Origin: JAFGTX01 sp942492225
GTDB lineage: Bacteria; Bacillota; Clostridia; Peptostreptococcales; Acidaminobacteraceae
Length of the DNA: 64,000 bases
Direction: 5' to 3'
Assembly: GCA_942492225.1 (NCBI GenBank)
Contig: CALODS010000035.1
Location: forward strand, 1-64,000
The position numbers and the translations under genes are program-made. The notes beneath the pieces are model-generated. The model searched no databases and was not told the origin of the DNA. It was given only the letters and a program-made list of their open reading frames with translations. Of the stretch, positions 44,916 through 53,686 are shown one piece after another (position 1 is the stretch's first letter; each line of letters begins with the position of its first letter).

Positions 44916-45337
44916 TTAGAAATTCAGCATTAGTCTTGATATTCTTCCGTTCCCATCATTGAAGGGGTGGATGCAAAGAAAGTCGAAAATGAACTCAATG
45001 ATTCGAAGCGAATGCGTTCCTTACCATCTATACTTTCAGCTATGACATTATCCGAGTTCTTAAATCTCCCACCGTTTTCAGTCGGATTGAATTGATAAAG
45101 ATCTCTGTGGAGCTTCAGAATGACGTTAACTCTCGGATTCATATAATCATAGTTTTAATGAACTAACTGAAGAACATCACGATAACCTGAGATTTCAAGC
45201 ATTGCATTTAGAATATTCGGTTTTGCTTCGATGAAAAGCTCTTGCTTGCCCTTGTATTCACGAATTGCTGTAAGCAAATTGATGATTTCGCTGCAGAGCA
45301 GTTCACCGGGAATCTTACTATAGTCAAATGAACGCAT
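44916..45337 (-). pseudogene. Fic-domain protein relic
   Basis: The start MRSFDYSKIPGELLCSEI and SGYRDVLQLVH are typical of Clostridia Fic AMP-transferases, and the catalytic HPFNDGNGR motif is readable at about 44943-44970 in a shifted frame. The frame has a TAA directly after LQLVH, a frameshift before the Fic motif, two large internal deletions relative to the usual about 370 residues, and ends soon after the motif. It is clearly inactive. It lies downstream of the RdhA-like genes on the same strand. Confidence 0.8.
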
Positions 45338-45362
45338 ATTCTGTTCTTTCTGCAAAGTAATC

Positions 45363-46295
45363 CTAAATGTTAAAATCTCCTCTTTTCATGTGACTATATT
45401 TAATCTTTTCATAATCTGACTTGAAAAAAGTACATTCCTTTATGCAAATCGTACACCCATTATCCTTTGAAAACGGAATAGCACACTTTTTATAATCTAT
45501 ATGCTGTTTACTTCCATCTTGGAATATCAACGGTTTTTCATAAATTGCTTCTGCTGGGCATTTTTTTACACAGACATTGCATGAATCACAAAAATTCTGA
45601 ATCCATGTCGACTTATCTGAATTGTTAAAAGGTAGGTTCTCTATGTCTGTCAACACAGCGGCTATACGAACACTCGGGCCAAACTCCTTTGTAATGAGAA
45701 GACCGTGCTTTCCAAATTCACCCAAACCTGCATCTCTTGCCATTAATGCCAAATTGATATTATTGATAATTGCAGGAACTGGTTGTGCGTTATAGCCTTT
45801 AGATCTTAGAAAATCAGAAATATTATTAACCACATTTCCTAGTTCATAATAGGTTCTAAATATTTCTCGAATAGTTCGAATAGAAGGTGCAGCTTGAATT
45901 TCGCTTTTTTTCATTTCCATTGTTAAAATTATCGCGTGTTTGAATAACACTATAGATTCCTTAAATAAATGGGATTCGTTTAAGCTTATATATCCTATTT
46001 GCGATACCCCAAGCGTCATACCATATGCTTCCATTTCGTTCAATATTTCAGGTGTTACCGTCTTAATCCCTGTATAAGGATTATTTTTGTTGGATTTTAC
46101 TGCTCGATTTAGACCCTTCAATGAACCAATAATATATTTCCCGTAAAAAGGCATCGTTTTGATTTTAGAATAGATGCTGCCATATTTTATTGTGATTTCA
46201 GGAACTGAAAGCCCTTCCTTGTAACTTTGTTTTCCATACCATACATCATCAACAGATCTAATATATTTATACTCTCTGGGCATTGGAAATTTCAT
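45363..46295 (-). CDS. Reductive-dehalogenase/QueG-like Fe-S protein (copy 1)
   Basis: 310 residues without signal peptide, so cytoplasmic. The central AGLGEFGKHGLLITKEFGP and RIAAVLTDIENLPF closely follow the corrinoid-binding region of reductive dehalogenases and epoxyqueuosine reductase. The C-terminal part has two clusters, CDSCNVCVKKCP and CTICIKEC plus an isolated C before it, as in 2x[4Fe-4S] ferredoxin domains. Much shorter than classical RdhA and lacking a Tat signal. It starts four bases after the MarR stop, forming an operon with the paralogue upstream. Corrinoid use is inference. Confidence 0.78.
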   Translation of the reverse strand: MKFPMPREYKYIRSVDDVWYGKQSYKEGLSVPEITIKYGSIYSKIKTMPFYGKYIIGSLKGLNRAVKSNKNNPYTGIKTVTPEILNEMEAYGMTLGVSQIGYISLNESHLFKESIVLFKHAIILTMEMKKSEIQAAPSIRTIREIFRTYYELGNVVNNISDFLRSKGYNAQPVPAIINNINLALMARDAGLGEFGKHGLLITKEFGPSVRIAAVLTDIENLPFNNSDKSTWIQNFCDSCNVCVKKCPAEAIYEKPLIFQDGSKQHIDYKKCAIPFSKDNGCTICIKECTFFKSDYEKIKYSHMKRGDFNI

Positions 46296-46298
46296 TGT

Positions 46299-46754
46299 TT
46301 ACTCTCCCTCTTCATTCAAAGTAACTTCTTCCACTAAGGAAACTGAATTGGCATGCATCCTGTTCAAATATTGGAATAAGTCCTGTTGATCCTGTTCCGA
46401 AAAATCCTTGAAAATTATTTTTTCTGCATTGTACTTGATTTGTATTAAATGATCCACAATGGCTTCACCCTTTTCGGAAATATAGCACAAATAATTTCGT
46501 TTATCATTTTCATCCTGCTCTCGATTGATATATCCACCTTCTTCAAGGATTTTTAACGCTTTTGTGACACTTGCCTTTCCTACATTTTTAAGTCTTGCAA
46601 GTTCCAACTGATTAATGCCAGGAAAACTGAAAATCAGCAAAAAGTATTCAAATTGTCCTTGCTTGATACCATATTGCTCAATATTCCCTCCTATATATAT
46701 ATTTATGTTTGAAGTCAATGATCGAATCAGTTTCCCAAAATCTTTACCGTCCAT
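46299..46754 (-). CDS. MarR-family regulator of the RdhA-like operon
   Basis: 151 residues. The winged helix shows NQLELARLKNVGKASVTKAL and the wing EQDENDKRNYLCYISEKG. I start at the ATG six bases after AAGGAG (46754). It sits between two RdhA/QueG-like genes, 10 bases after one and 3 before the other. A promoter with palindromic sites precedes the operon, so autoregulation is likely. MarR-type regulators are also known next to reductive dehalogenase genes in organohalide respirers. Confidence 0.9.
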   Translation of the reverse strand: MDGKDFGKLIRSLTSNINIYIGGNIEQYGIKQGQFEYFLLIFSFPGINQLELARLKNVGKASVTKALKILEEGGYINREQDENDKRNYLCYISEKGEAIVDHLIQIKYNAEKIIFKDFSEQDQQDLFQYLNRMHANSVSLVEEVTLNEEGE

Positions 46755-46764
46755 AGTAAGCTCC

Positions 46765-47703
46765 TTATTTCGTCGTTTTATTTTCAAAATTCCCCTTAAT
46801 TTTTTCATATCCAATCGTCGTAAACGGACATTCTTTAATACATACGCCACAACCATATTTTGTAAAGCCTTCACAGCAATTCTCGTAAATTATTTTTGTT
46901 GGATTAGTTCCGCCCCGAATAGCAGGCTGATCAAGTATCGCCTGAGTTGGACACTTTCTAATGCATTTACCGCATTTTTCACAGAATGACTTAACCCATA
47001 CTAGTTCCTGATAGTTAGATTGAATGAACTCATGTAAATTATCAATACCAACATATACAATTGAAATTCTATGACAGGCACCACTTCTTGGTGTTATTGC
47101 CATGCTATGTCGTCCAACACTACCAATTCCCGCCCATTCACAAGCCATAGAATAATCTAATTGCCCACCCATTGAATGATTCGGGCTTGCGCCATATCCT
47201 TTACTTTGAAGAAAATCTGCCACTCTATTTGCTGCATTGCCTGTGCTAGAATAGACTCTAGCGACTTCAAGTTGACATTCAATACTTGGCGCTGATTTGA
47301 AGTTATCAAGATTCATGGGAATAGATAAAACGAGAGCAAATTTATGAGGAACGCCATAACCTTTGAATATTCTTTCTGGAGTCACTTCAAAAAATCCATA
47401 TTCTTCAACGTCTAAAGACATCAATAATTCATGAAGTTGTTTATAGTCGTTGTCTGACATTTTTCTCTTGTCATTATGTCGATCTGACTTAATAAGCTTT
47501 GTCGTATTGGTAAGTGATGTGGGTAATCTAAAAATTTTCTTAATGTTCCTTATCATGTACTTGAAATCACTTGTCGTTAGCTGAGGTTTTTTTCCCTCCA
47601 CATACAATCTTTTTGTAACGGATTTTTCATCTGAAAAAACAGTTGCACTTTTATTAAGCAAATCCGATTGGGGTTTTACTACACGATTTAAGCTTAGTCC
47701 CAT
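46765..47703 (-). CDS. Reductive-dehalogenase/QueG-like Fe-S protein (copy 2)
   Basis: 312 residues, paralogous to copy 1. The core reads AGIGSVGRHSMAITPRSGACHRISIVY, a more diverged form of the RdhA-like segment. The clusters are CEKCGKCIRKCPTQAI and CGVCIKECPF with an extra CC before. First gene of the operon; ATG at 47703 follows GGATGGTGA. No signal peptide. It may act as a partner or as a second enzyme with different substrate. Queuosine synthesis is possible but would not explain two tandem copies with a MarR gene. Confidence 0.75.
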   Translation of the reverse strand: MGLSLNRVVKPQSDLLNKSATVFSDEKSVTKRLYVEGKKPQLTTSDFKYMIRNIKKIFRLPTSLTNTTKLIKSDRHNDKRKMSDNDYKQLHELLMSLDVEEYGFFEVTPERIFKGYGVPHKFALVLSIPMNLDNFKSAPSIECQLEVARVYSSTGNAANRVADFLQSKGYGASPNHSMGGQLDYSMACEWAGIGSVGRHSMAITPRSGACHRISIVYVGIDNLHEFIQSNYQELVWVKSFCEKCGKCIRKCPTQAILDQPAIRGGTNPTKIIYENCCEGFTKYGCGVCIKECPFTTIGYEKIKGNFENKTTK

Positions 47704-47723
47704 ATAAATCACCATCCTTCATA

Positions 47724-47782
47724 TAGTTCACCGGTAAACTATTTCAATAGTTACATTATACTACTTTTAGTATGCCAGTCAA
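47724..47782 (-). promoter_or_regulatory. Promoter and palindromic operators of the RdhA-like operon
   Basis: On the minus strand -35 TTGACT (47782-47777), a 16-base spacer and -10 TATAAT (47760-47755). Between the -10 and the first gene are ACTATTGAAATAGT (47751-47738) and TAGTTTACCGGTGAACTA (47741-47724), two overlapping inverted repeats, the second with one mismatched pair. This is a typical place for MarR repression. Confidence 0.7.
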
Positions 47783-47813
47783 CTAATATTTATTATTATT
47801 TTAAATAAATAAA

Positions 47814-47848
47814 GCCCAAAAGTTATTTTACACACTTTTGGGCTTTTG
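47814..47848. terminator. Terminator hairpin after rlmD
   Basis: AAAGCCCAAAAGT pairs with ACTTTTGGGCTTT. An identical copy lies at 44583-44617. On the minus strand it ends rlmD; on the other side it separates the RdhA-like promoter. Confidence 0.85.
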
Positions 47849-47882
47849 ATATTTATTATGCATTGTAGCTCTTCTCTTATTT

Positions 47883-49376
47883 TTACTTATTCGCTGCTTC
47901 AATCGCCGCTAACATTTTTGCTAAGTCTGATTCTGGATCTTGGTCAAGCATCTCTTTGTTTTTCTTAAGTTGCTCAGCTCTTCTCTCAGACGCTTTAGTT
48001 TCTGCATCTTTATCCTCTTCTCTAATTTTCTTAAGAAGGGTTACTGTTTCTACATGGGGTGTGTGCGGGAACATATCGACACAACATGCTTTTTCGAGGG
48101 TGTAGCCATTTTTTCTTGCAATCACCAAGTTCTCACCTAATGATTTTGGATTACAGGATACATAAGTTATTTGATCGACACCATATGCCAATATTTTCAG
48201 AAGTGCCTTTTCTTGAATACCCGCTCTTGGTGGATCTACAACAATGACTTCTGGTTTATCTTTTAAGTTATCTAATACGTTGAAGACGTCTCCAGCTATA
48301 AACTCGCAATTATTTAAGTTATTTAAGGCTGCATTTTCATTGGCAGCTTTTACTGCATCTTCAACAAGCTCTACACCAATAACACGTTTGGCTGAACTTG
48401 CCATTATTTGTCCGATTGTACCTGTACCACTAAAGAGATCAAATACTTCCTTGCCTTCTGTCGCCCCGGTATACTCAATAACTTTGTTGTAAAGTAATTC
48501 CGCACCTTTTGTGTTGGTTTGGAAGAATGAGAAAAATGATACTTTAAATTCTAAACCAAGAAGTTTCTCCATATAGTAATCTCTACCATATAGTACCTCT
48601 ACTTCACCTTGGCAAACATCAGCGATACCATCATTTTTTATCCAAAGAATTCCGACGATTTCACCAGATAAATCAAGAGACAATAAATGATCTACAAATG
48701 GTTTTAAATCAACTTCAACTTTTGTTGAAGCTGAAAGACCTAATAAAATTTCACCAGTAATGGGACTTTTACGAATGGTAAAATGTCTCATAAAACCTTC
48801 CATAATATTTTTATTATATTTTGGAATCTCTTTTTCAACAAAATAGTTTAGCGTTGCAGAAAGAATTGTATTATAATCTGCATCTACTAGCATACATTGG
48901 TCTACAGTAACCACATCATGAAAACGTCCCTTTTTATGCATGCCCAGTTGTAATGGGCCATTCTTTTCTTCATCTCCAAAAGAATACTCCATCTTATTTC
49001 TATAATGATATATTTCAGGACTTACAATAGGTTCTTCAAACGCAAAACCGTCATTAAATCCAACTTCGTCTAAAATACTTTTGACCATTTGTGCTTTCAA
49101 CTTCACTTGCTCATCATATGGCATCGTTTGTCTTGCACAGCCACCACAACGACCAAAATGTGGACAGAACGATGGTACTTCATTTGGTGCTTCTTCAATA
49201 ACACGTTGCAATTTTGCCTCAGCATAATCACTACGATTTTTCTTTATACGAACTTCTACAAGTTGTCCTTTGATTGAGTTTTTAACTTTGACCTTCTTAC
49301 CTTCGAAGAAACCGATTCCCATCGCTGGAAAGCGCATTTCCTCAATTTTTAATTCTATTAATTGTCCTCTTTTCAC
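47883..49376 (-). CDS. rlmD: 23S rRNA (uracil-5-)-methyltransferase RlmD/RumA family
   Basis: SAM-dependent rRNA methylase of 497 residues. An N-terminal TRAM domain is followed by the Fe-S cysteines CPHFGRCGGCARQ and the Rossmann methylase with FDLFSGTGTIGQIMA. The catalytic cysteine is in YVSCNPKSLGENL. A C-terminal Lys/Glu-rich extension (about 455-497) goes beyond the usual end. I start at the GTG (49376) six bases after AAAGGTG. The 3' end and terminator are duplicated at 44572-44721. Confidence 0.92.
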   Translation of the reverse strand: MKRGQLIELKIEEMRFPAMGIGFFEGKKVKVKNSIKGQLVEVRIKKNRSDYAEAKLQRVIEEAPNEVPSFCPHFGRCGGCARQTMPYDEQVKLKAQMVKSILDEVGFNDGFAFEEPIVSPEIYHYRNKMEYSFGDEEKNGPLQLGMHKKGRFHDVVTVDQCMLVDADYNTILSATLNYFVEKEIPKYNKNIMEGFMRHFTIRKSPITGEILLGLSASTKVEVDLKPFVDHLLSLDLSGEIVGILWIKNDGIADVCQGEVEVLYGRDYYMEKLLGLEFKVSFFSFFQTNTKGAELLYNKVIEYTGATEGKEVFDLFSGTGTIGQIMASSAKRVIGVELVEDAVKAANENAALNNLNNCEFIAGDVFNVLDNLKDKPEVIVVDPPRAGIQEKALLKILAYGVDQITYVSCNPKSLGENLVIARKNGYTLEKACCVDMFPHTPHVETVTLLKKIREEDKDAETKASERRAEQLKKNKEMLDQDPESDLAKMLAAIEAANK

Positions 49377-49592
49377 GTTTAACACCTTTCTAAATGCTTG
49401 CTCTATTTAATTATCTCCTTATCATATCAGATTTCCAATTATAAATCATCCAAAATTTCACTTGTCCCATTCAAACTTATCGACATTACCATTTGTAAAT
49501 ATGTAAATAAACGGTAACAATTATTTATTTGATTTTATAAAAAGAGTACAATGATGGTGATTCAAAATTATACACAAAGGAGGACATAAAAT

Positions 49593-50938
49593 ATGTTCAA
49601 AAAATTTACTAATGGGTGTGTAGTAGTCGTTCAAAGGTATCTACCTGATCCATTTCTATTTGCAGTAATCTTAACGCTGGTGGTATTTGGTTTAGGAATT
49701 GGAATGACCAGTCAAACACCTCTGGATATGCTGATCCACTGGCAAGGTAGCTTCTGGAACCTTTTAGGATTTTCTATGCAAATGTGCCTCGTCCTTGTAA
49801 CTGGTCACACCCTTGCAAATGCACCTCTGTTCAAGCGCATTTTGAGACGTTTGGCATCTATAGCCAAAACACCACTTCAAGCAATTGTTGCAGTAACATT
49901 CATCTCTCTTATTGCCTGTTGGATTAACTGGGGATTTGGTCTAGTTATTGGCGCGTTATATGCACGTGAATTAGCAAGACAAGTACCGAAGGTTGATTAC
50001 CGGTTGCTTATTGCTTCGGCATACTCAGGATTCTTAGTATGGCATGCAGGTATTTCTGGGTCGGTGCCTCTAAAAGTAGCGACTGGTGGAGAAGGATTGA
50101 GTGTTGCAACAGCAGGTGCCTTGACAGATGCGATTCCAACATCAATGACAATCTTTGCACCTTTTAACTTAATCATTATTGCTGTTATATTAATTACAAT
50201 GCCTTTCCTAAATCGTGCGATGCACCCAAATGAAGAAGATGTCATCGCCATTGATCCACGATTATTAGAAGAAGAGAAGGATATTGTTAAAAATTCAAAC
50301 ACACCTGCTGATAAGATTGAAAACAGTCCAGTTATTTCTATATTAATTGGTGGTATGGGACTTAGTTATATATTATATTATTTTGTACATAATGGATTTC
50401 TTCTAAATTTAGATATTGTCAACTTCATATTCTTATTTGCGGCAATTCTTTTACATGGTACACCAAGAAACTTCTTGAACGCTGTTAGCCACGCCGTTAA
50501 AGGAACAGCAGGTATTATGATTCAGTTTCCATTCTATGCAGGTATCATGGGCATGATGATGGGCAAAAATATTGACGGTGTTTCACTTGCTGGTATCATT
50601 TCAACTGGATTTGTAAGTATATCTACACCTACGACTTACCCATTTTTACATTCTTGAGTGCTGGTATTGTCAACTTCTTCGTACCATCTGGTGGTGGACA
50701 ATGGGCTGTACAAGCACCAATAATGATGCCTGCTGGTGCAACACTTGGTGTACCTGCAGCTAAAACAGCGATGGCTATTGCATGGGGTGATGCTTGGACA
50801 AATATGATTCAACCGTTTTGGGCACTTCCTGCTTTAGGTATAGCTAGTCTTGGTGCGAGAGATATCATGGGATTTTGTGTCGTGAATTTAATCTATAGTG
50901 GTGTCATTATTTCCCTTGGATTAATGTTTTTAGGATAA
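49593..50938 (+). pseudogene. AtoE-type short-chain fatty-acid transporter, frameshifted
   Basis: Membrane permease of the AtoE family (TIGR00366-like), about 448 residues if restored. YLPDPFLFAVILTLVVFGLG opens it and LSAGIVNFFVPSGGGQWAVQ is the family hallmark. One base is missing near 50648: the first frame ends in YPFLHS at 50657, and the rest (from 50654) continues in another frame to 50938. Restoring one A gives YPFLTFLSAGIVNFF. It may be a real mutation or a one-base error. GGAGGACATAAAAT precedes the ATG. It would carry butyrate or acetoacetate. Confidence 0.88.
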
Positions 50939-50955
50939 ACAACAACATCATCATT

Positions 50956-50999
50956 AAAAAGCGTTTCGAAACTGTTAATCAGCTTCGAAACGCTTTTAT
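50956..50999. terminator. Bidirectional terminator between atoE-like and chemoreceptor genes
   Basis: AAAAAGCGTTTCGAA pairs with TTCGAAACGCTTTT, symmetric A and T runs, between convergent genes. Confidence 0.85.
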
Positions 51000-51007
51000 A
51001 TCAATAA

Positions 51008-52999
51008 TTATTCCACTTTAAATTTACCTGTCTCTGCATTTAATTCACTTGCAATGTCTTTTAACTCTGCTAAACTTGCACCTACTTCCTCAAATATCGC
51101 TACTTGCGTTTCGATATTATCATTAATTTCAACAGAAGACGCTGTATTCTTTTCTGTTACTAATGATATTTCATCCATACTTTCTGAAATTGAAGTACTT
51201 GTTTCTGCCTGACTTTTTGCCAACGTCAGTATTTCATTTACTTTATCTATCGTGTATTGAATTTTTTCTTTAATAACACTAAATTCTAATTTTGCACGAT
51301 CGGAACTTTGAACACTTTCAGCAATTAAATGCACTTCACTTTCTATTGCATTTTTTGTTGTTTCTACCATTTGTTGGATTTGATTGATCAGGGTATTAAT
51401 TTTTTGTGTCGAATAACTACTTTCTTCTGCGAGTTTTCTTACTTCTTCTGCTACCACAGCAAATCCTCGGCCATGTTCTCCTGCTCTTGCAGCTTCAATA
51501 GAGGCATTTAAGGCGAGGAGATTTGTTTGTTCTGATATGCCTTGAATAATGTCAACGATGTCAATAATATCTCTTGAATACCCTTCCAACTTTGTTACTG
51601 CCGTTACGACTTCTTTAGATGACACTTCTAAATTATCAATAGAGACAGAAATCGCATCTACTTTGTTTTCACCTACACTTACTGACTTTAGGGCTTCTTG
51701 TGATGTTTCTGATATATCAGATGCTTTTTGGTAAACATTATCAGCTATATCTGCTAGTTCATGAGTCGAAGCAGTTACTTGTTGGACAGATCCAGAACTT
51801 GATTCTATACTTGATACAATCTCTGTCATACGAATAGAAATCGCTTCAATATTTCTATTGGCTTCATCAACAGCCATGGTTATTTCTTTTGATGATTCTT
51901 GTAAATGATTAGAGCCACGTTTTACATTTATTATAATCTCTTTCGTCATATTAATAAATTCTTGTATATAAGATTTTAATATGCCCATTTCATTTCTTTC
52001 ACCATGATAAATTTTATGTGTTAAATCGCCATCTCCAGTTGTTAAAGCTGAAACTTCTTTTTGCGCAAGTCCAATTGAACGATTTATTGTCAACGATAAT
52101 AGGATACTTAAAATAATAGCTGCAATAAAAATAATTCCAGAAATGAGTATTATACGCTGAACCACAACTTTTTTCTCCGTATTGATATCATTAATTACGA
52201 TTGCATTAATTGCATAAGCATCATCACTCAGTTTATTAGCCGCTGCTCTATAAGCAGCCATTAGTCCTTCATCTTCTGAATAACCGATAATAGCATCTCG
52301 TTCTACTAATGCGTCAAAAGCAGATTGATACGTTTCTATTTTTTTTATCAATTGCTGCTTTTCAGTTTCAATTAAGTCACTTGCACTCAATGTCTCTTTA
52401 AACAATTGGACATTTGCATGCAGTTGTCCTTGATACTTGATATCTGATCTCAAAATGTAATCTTTTTCATTTCGTCTTAACTGGAGCATTATAATCGTTA
52501 ATTTATCTTGACCTTCTAGTCCATCTAAAATTGATTCTACATCATGTACAGCCCCTCTTAGATCGCCTTCTAAACCAAAATCTTTATAACCTTTGGTATG
52601 AATTTCATTTGCTAAAGCGTTGAAATTTTTATTATAATTGTTTAAATCAATCAATAAATTGCCTAACAACTCTTCTTCTTCTGTACTGACAACAGCAGTC
52701 ATCAACTCATCGATTAGAAAACTCAGTTCTTTACTTTTGTCACTTATGCCTTTTAAATATGTACTTTCACCTGTTTCAAAATAAGATTCATTCGTTCGTT
52801 CTCTTAACAAAAAATCTTTTTCATCTTTACGAATACTCAACATCATTTTGATAACTTCTTCTGATTTTTGTGCATAAACCATTTTTGTCTCTGCCAAAAA
52901 ATCAATGCGGTTATACGAATAAATACTTTGTCCTAGCATAAGAACTATTAAAAGCGTCATACCAACAGCAATTATACTCCTAATCTTTATGTTCTTCAT
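51008..52999 (-). CDS. Methyl-accepting chemotaxis protein with HBM sensor
   Basis: 663-residue transmembrane receptor. A helix at about 6-24, then a helical bimodular (HBM) sensor of about 240 residues with two similar halves (RKDEKDFLLRERTN and QLRRNEKDYILRSD), a second helix at about 285-305, a HAMP linker and the cytoplasmic coiled coil. The signalling tip is EQTNLLALNASIEAARAGE and AVVAEEVRKLAEES. Known HBM receptors bind organic acids. I start at the ATG seven bases after GGGAGG. No che genes are adjacent. Confidence 0.93.
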   Translation of the reverse strand: MKNIKIRSIIAVGMTLLIVLMLGQSIYSYNRIDFLAETKMVYAQKSEEVIKMMLSIRKDEKDFLLRERTNESYFETGESTYLKGISDKSKELSFLIDELMTAVVSTEEEELLGNLLIDLNNYNKNFNALANEIHTKGYKDFGLEGDLRGAVHDVESILDGLEGQDKLTIIMLQLRRNEKDYILRSDIKYQGQLHANVQLFKETLSASDLIETEKQQLIKKIETYQSAFDALVERDAIIGYSEDEGLMAAYRAAANKLSDDAYAINAIVINDINTEKKVVVQRIILISGIIFIAAIILSILLSLTINRSIGLAQKEVSALTTGDGDLTHKIYHGERNEMGILKSYIQEFINMTKEIIINVKRGSNHLQESSKEITMAVDEANRNIEAISIRMTEIVSSIESSSGSVQQVTASTHELADIADNVYQKASDISETSQEALKSVSVGENKVDAISVSIDNLEVSSKEVVTAVTKLEGYSRDIIDIVDIIQGISEQTNLLALNASIEAARAGEHGRGFAVVAEEVRKLAEESSYSTQKINTLINQIQQMVETTKNAIESEVHLIAESVQSSDRAKLEFSVIKEKIQYTIDKVNEILTLAKSQAETSTSISESMDEISLVTEKNTASSVEINDNIETQVAIFEEVGASLAELKDIASELNAETGKFKVE

Positions 53000-53062
53000 T
53001 ACTACGCCTCCCAAAATCAAATTATGTAATTGTTTTCTTTCATCGTGCTTGAACCATAAAAA

Positions 53063-53100
53063 AAATTCAAGGCATCGTATATATACCTTGAATTTTTTTA
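53063..53100 (-). terminator. Terminator after the GNAT gene
   Basis: On the minus strand AAATTCAAGG pairs with CCTTGAATTTTTTT-like sequence, ending in a T run. Confidence 0.8.
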
Positions 53101-53101
53101 T

Positions 53102-53686
53102 TTAAACGTTTTTTACCATATGTCTAAAATTATGTCCCATGACTGTTAGATCACAGTCATGTACATATCCTAGCGCTTTATAGATGTTATAAGCCTGTTC
53201 ATTTTTGTCTTCCGCTATAATAGATATCTTACGATACCCTTTTGCTTTACCTTGTTCTTCTGCGTGTTTTATAAGCTCTTTTCCAACACCTTGCCCTCTA
53301 AAAGCAGGCATAACCGCTAAATTATCAATATAATATTCACCATCAAAAGCTTCTTCTGAATGAATAATTTGGTTTTCTAATAAAGCAAGTTCGTCAGCTG
53401 GTCCGTCAAAACTTTTTCTCAGTAATTTGATCACGCCACCATTTAGTTCTGCCAGTTGATCAGCAGGATAAGCAATAATTTGTCCAACTGCAACACTATC
53501 TTTTTCTATGATCGTTGAATATTCTTTACTGAAACGATTGTTAGGTGTATTAAATAATACAGCCATATTGGAAAGGGCTTTTTTCATATCCCATTCTCCG
53601 GTAAATGTATTCACCATATCACCAATTGCTGAGTGGATCAGCAAAACAACCATATGTTGATCTTCTATTCTTGCCTGTCTAAGCAT
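53102..53686 (-). CDS. GNAT-family N-acetyltransferase
   Basis: 194 residues. The acetyl-CoA motif is NLAVMPAFRGQGVGKELIKHAEEQGKAKG in the second half (core RGQGVGKEL). Substrate unknown. It follows the ABC-F gene directly: its first codon lies next to the ABC-F stop, so the two are cotranscribed and share the leader control described upstream. An acetyltransferase cotranscribed with an ABC-F protein could also serve antibiotic self-protection, but that is inference. Confidence 0.88.
   Translation of the reverse strand: MLRQARIEDQHMVVLLIHSAIGDMVNTFTGEWDMKKALSNMAVLFNTPNNRFSKEYSTIIEKDSVAVGQIIAYPADQLAELNGGVIKLLRKSFDGPADELALLENQIIHSEEAFDGEYYIDNLAVMPAFRGQGVGKELIKHAEEQGKAKGYRKISIIAEDKNEQAYNIYKALGYVHDCDLTVMGHNFRHMVKNV

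Noticed and set aside
46765..47703. Plain QueG (epoxyqueuosine reductase) for the RdhA-like genes
   Set aside because: Two diverged tandem copies with an interposed MarR gene and operator are not typical of queG, but it remains a possible alternative.
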